Source of the DNA: Rhodospirillaceae bacterium
GTDB taxonomy: Bacteria > Pseudomonadota > Alphaproteobacteria > UBA9219
Length of the DNA: 6,508 nucleotides
Direction of reading: 5' to 3'
Assembly (NCBI GenBank): GCA_003486725.1
Contig: DNGD01000004.1
Span: 1-6,508 of the forward strand
Shown here: positions 5,287 through 6,508 of the stretch, one piece after another
Layout: each line of letters starts with the position of its first letter
Numbering within the stretch: the first letter of the stretch is position 1
Made by a program: the position numbers and the translations under genes
Notes under the pieces: model-generated
The model's database searches: none
What the model was told of the DNA's origin: nothing
Seen by the model: only the letters and a program-made list of their open reading frames with translations

Positions 5287-6417
5287 TTGGTAGAGTCGTT
5301 GAAACCCCCAAAAAAGATTGAAAACATGCTTCTTCCTTCTCAAGACGTTGTCCTTCGCGCTCTCACGCAAATCAAAATCCCCGGTACCGATACTGGCATC
5401 GTTCAGGCGGGCTTGGTCTCTGGCATCACCATCCAAGAGGATGAAAGCGGCCAGCCGCATATTCAAATCGTCATCGAGGTCGACCCCGCTTTGGGGCAGC
5501 AGTTGGAAAGCCTGCGGGCGGCTGCGGCGCAGCAGGTGATACGCGCAACGGGCATATCGAAGGTGAACGTGATCCTTACGGCGCATCGCAAGGCCCCCGC
5601 GCCTTCGATGGCAAAATCCAGACCGGCGCAAGAACCGCCCCGTCTTCCCAAAGGCGTCAAGACCATTATTGCCGTCGCATCGGCCAAGGGCGGCGTCGGC
5701 AAATCCACGACTGCCGTCAATCTGGCTTTGGCGCTTCACGCCAGCGGCCTTTCGGTCGGTATTCTGGATGCCGATATTCAAGGACCATCACTGCCGCGCC
5801 TTATGGGACTGCGCGAGGAGATGGAGGAGAGCGAAGACGGTCTTCTTATCCCACAAGAAGCGATGGGCATCGCGGCGATGTCGATGGGTCTTATGGTGCC
5901 GGAAAACGCGCCTTTGATCTGGCGCGGGCCTATGCTTCACAGTGCGCTGAAGCAAATGCTGCATGATGTCGATTGGGGACAGCGCGACGTTTTGGTTCTG
6001 GATATGCCGCCCGGAACGGGCGACGTGCCGTTGTCTATTGCCTCGCATGTACCGTTGTCAGGCGCGGTGATCGTTTCGACGCCGCAGGATCTGGCCTTGC
6101 TTGATGTGCGCAAGGGCATCGCGATGTTCGAAAAAATCAATGTGCCGATTATGGGCATGATCGAAAATATGAGCAGTTTCGAATGTCCGCATTGCCATGA
6201 ACACACGCCCATCTTTGGTCATGGCGGCGCGCGCAAGGATGCGGAGCGTTTGAATATTCCGTTCCTTGGTCATATGCCGCTGGATTTGACGTTGCGCGAG
6301 ACCTCGGATGCGGGAACGCCGATCATGCATTCGCAGCCGGAAAGCAAGCATTCGCTGATGTATATGGAGATGGCCGCCGCGCTGCGTCCGCAGCTTGCGC
6401 CTAGTGACCCATCATAG
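5287..6417 (+). CDS. mrp: Mrp/ApbC-family iron-sulfur cluster carrier ATPase
   Basis: A cytoplasmic P-loop ATPase of the Mrp/NBP35/ApbC family, whose members bind a labile Fe-S cluster between subunits and pass it to target apoproteins. Counting from TTG 5287 (376 residues), an N-terminal MIP18/DUF59-type domain covers about 15-100. The ATPase domain opens with the deviant Walker A SAKGGVGKSTT (132-142) and the switch DADIQGPSLPRLMG (161-174). It continues with WRGPM, the Walker B region VLVLDMPPGTGD (ending at 246), STPQDLALLDVRKG and the paired cysteines in FECPHC (Cys300 and Cys303) that hold the bridging cluster. The common family length is about 360-370. Three starts compete: ATG 5239 (392 aa, no ribosome site), TTG 5287 (good ribosome site) and ATG 5326 (363 aa, closest to the conserved N-terminus). 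The 3' end overlaps a convergent reading frame by 17 bases. Function is secure at family level; the clients are unknown. Confidence 0.93.
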   Translation: MVESLKPPKKIENMLLPSQDVVLRALTQIKIPGTDTGIVQAGLVSGITIQEDESGQPHIQIVIEVDPALGQQLESLRAAAAQQVIRATGISKVNVILTAHRKAPAPSMAKSRPAQEPPRLPKGVKTIIAVASAKGGVGKSTTAVNLALALHASGLSVGILDADIQGPSLPRLMGLREEMEESEDGLLIPQEAMGIAAMSMGLMVPENAPLIWRGPMLHSALKQMLHDVDWGQRDVLVLDMPPGTGDVPLSIASHVPLSGAVIVSTPQDLALLDVRKGIAMFEKINVPIMGMIENMSSFECPHCHEHTPIFGHGGARKDAERLNIPFLGHMPLDLTLRETSDAGTPIMHSQPESKHSLMYMEMAAALRPQLAPSDPS

Positions 6418-6508
6418 GATCGTCGGATGCGATGTGCTCCATTTGCGTTGCCATGCAGCCGGCAAAGGCATGAAAGCCCGCATTTGAGAAAAAGCCCCAG
6501 CCCATCGA
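6401..6508 (-). CDS. C-terminus of an unrecognised protein (5' end beyond the right edge)
   Basis: The minus strand is open from the right edge for 35 codons to a TAG at 6403-6401. The visible peptide is rich in Met, His, Phe and Gly; it contains GWGFFSNAGFHAF and AGCMATQMEHI and ends in DDPMMGH. I do not recognise the family. Support comes from the position: it would end 17 bases inside the 3' end of mrp in a tail-to-tail arrangement, and otherwise the last 91 bases would be empty. An in-frame ATG at 6505-6503 means a very small complete protein is also possible. The fragment is too short to be sure it is coding. Confidence 0.45.
   Translation of the reverse strand, partial: SMGWGFFSNAGFHAFAGCMATQMEHIASDDPMMGH

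Noticed and set aside
5218..5781. Minus-strand 187-codon frame opposite the mrp N-terminal region
   Set aside because: It is antisense to a gene with clear Mrp motifs and has no features of its own.

Overview
The window looks like chromosomal housekeeping DNA from an alphaproteobacterium. The protein sequences are of alphaproteobacterial type, and the order pyrB - (pyrC) - plsY - dprA - topA is one I know from that class. Base composition is moderately GC-rich by eye, and the intergenic stretch upstream of dprA is clearly AT-richer. I cannot place it more precisely from the sequence alone.

Layout, left to right. Positions 1-1825 (minus) hold the first 608 codons of topA, DNA topoisomerase I, which runs off the left edge just as its C-terminal zinc region begins. 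Twenty bases upstream ends dprA (1846-2958, minus), the DNA-processing protein that loads RecA on incoming single-stranded DNA. A gene-free stretch of about 530 bases follows (2959-3487). It carries a candidate dprA promoter and a 110-bp palindromic repeat that can fold into four consecutive hairpins (3305-3414). Next is plsY (3488-4063, minus), the membrane glycerol-3-phosphate acyltransferase. The 194-base gap beyond it is filled by a second, different palindromic repeat (4105-4221) and a strong stem-loop (4221-4252) just after the stop of pyrB. pyrB (4258-5202, minus) is aspartate carbamoyltransferase. A divergent intergenic region with a good plus-strand -10 box leads to an Mrp/ApbC-family Fe-S carrier ATPase (about 5287-6417, plus). 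The last 108 bases carry the C-terminus of an unrecognised minus-strand gene that overlaps the 3' end of mrp tail to tail.

The minus-strand genes span pyrimidine synthesis, phospholipid synthesis, DNA uptake/recombination and DNA topology. They look like a conserved gene string rather than one pathway. The dihydroorotase gene pyrC, commonly found between pyrB and plsY, is absent, and that position holds repeat DNA. dprA and topA are tightly spaced and probably co-transcribed.

I found no convincing new multi-gene system. The most interesting material is intergenic: two structurally elaborate palindromic elements bracketing plsY, the missing pyrC, and the extra stem-loop after pyrB.
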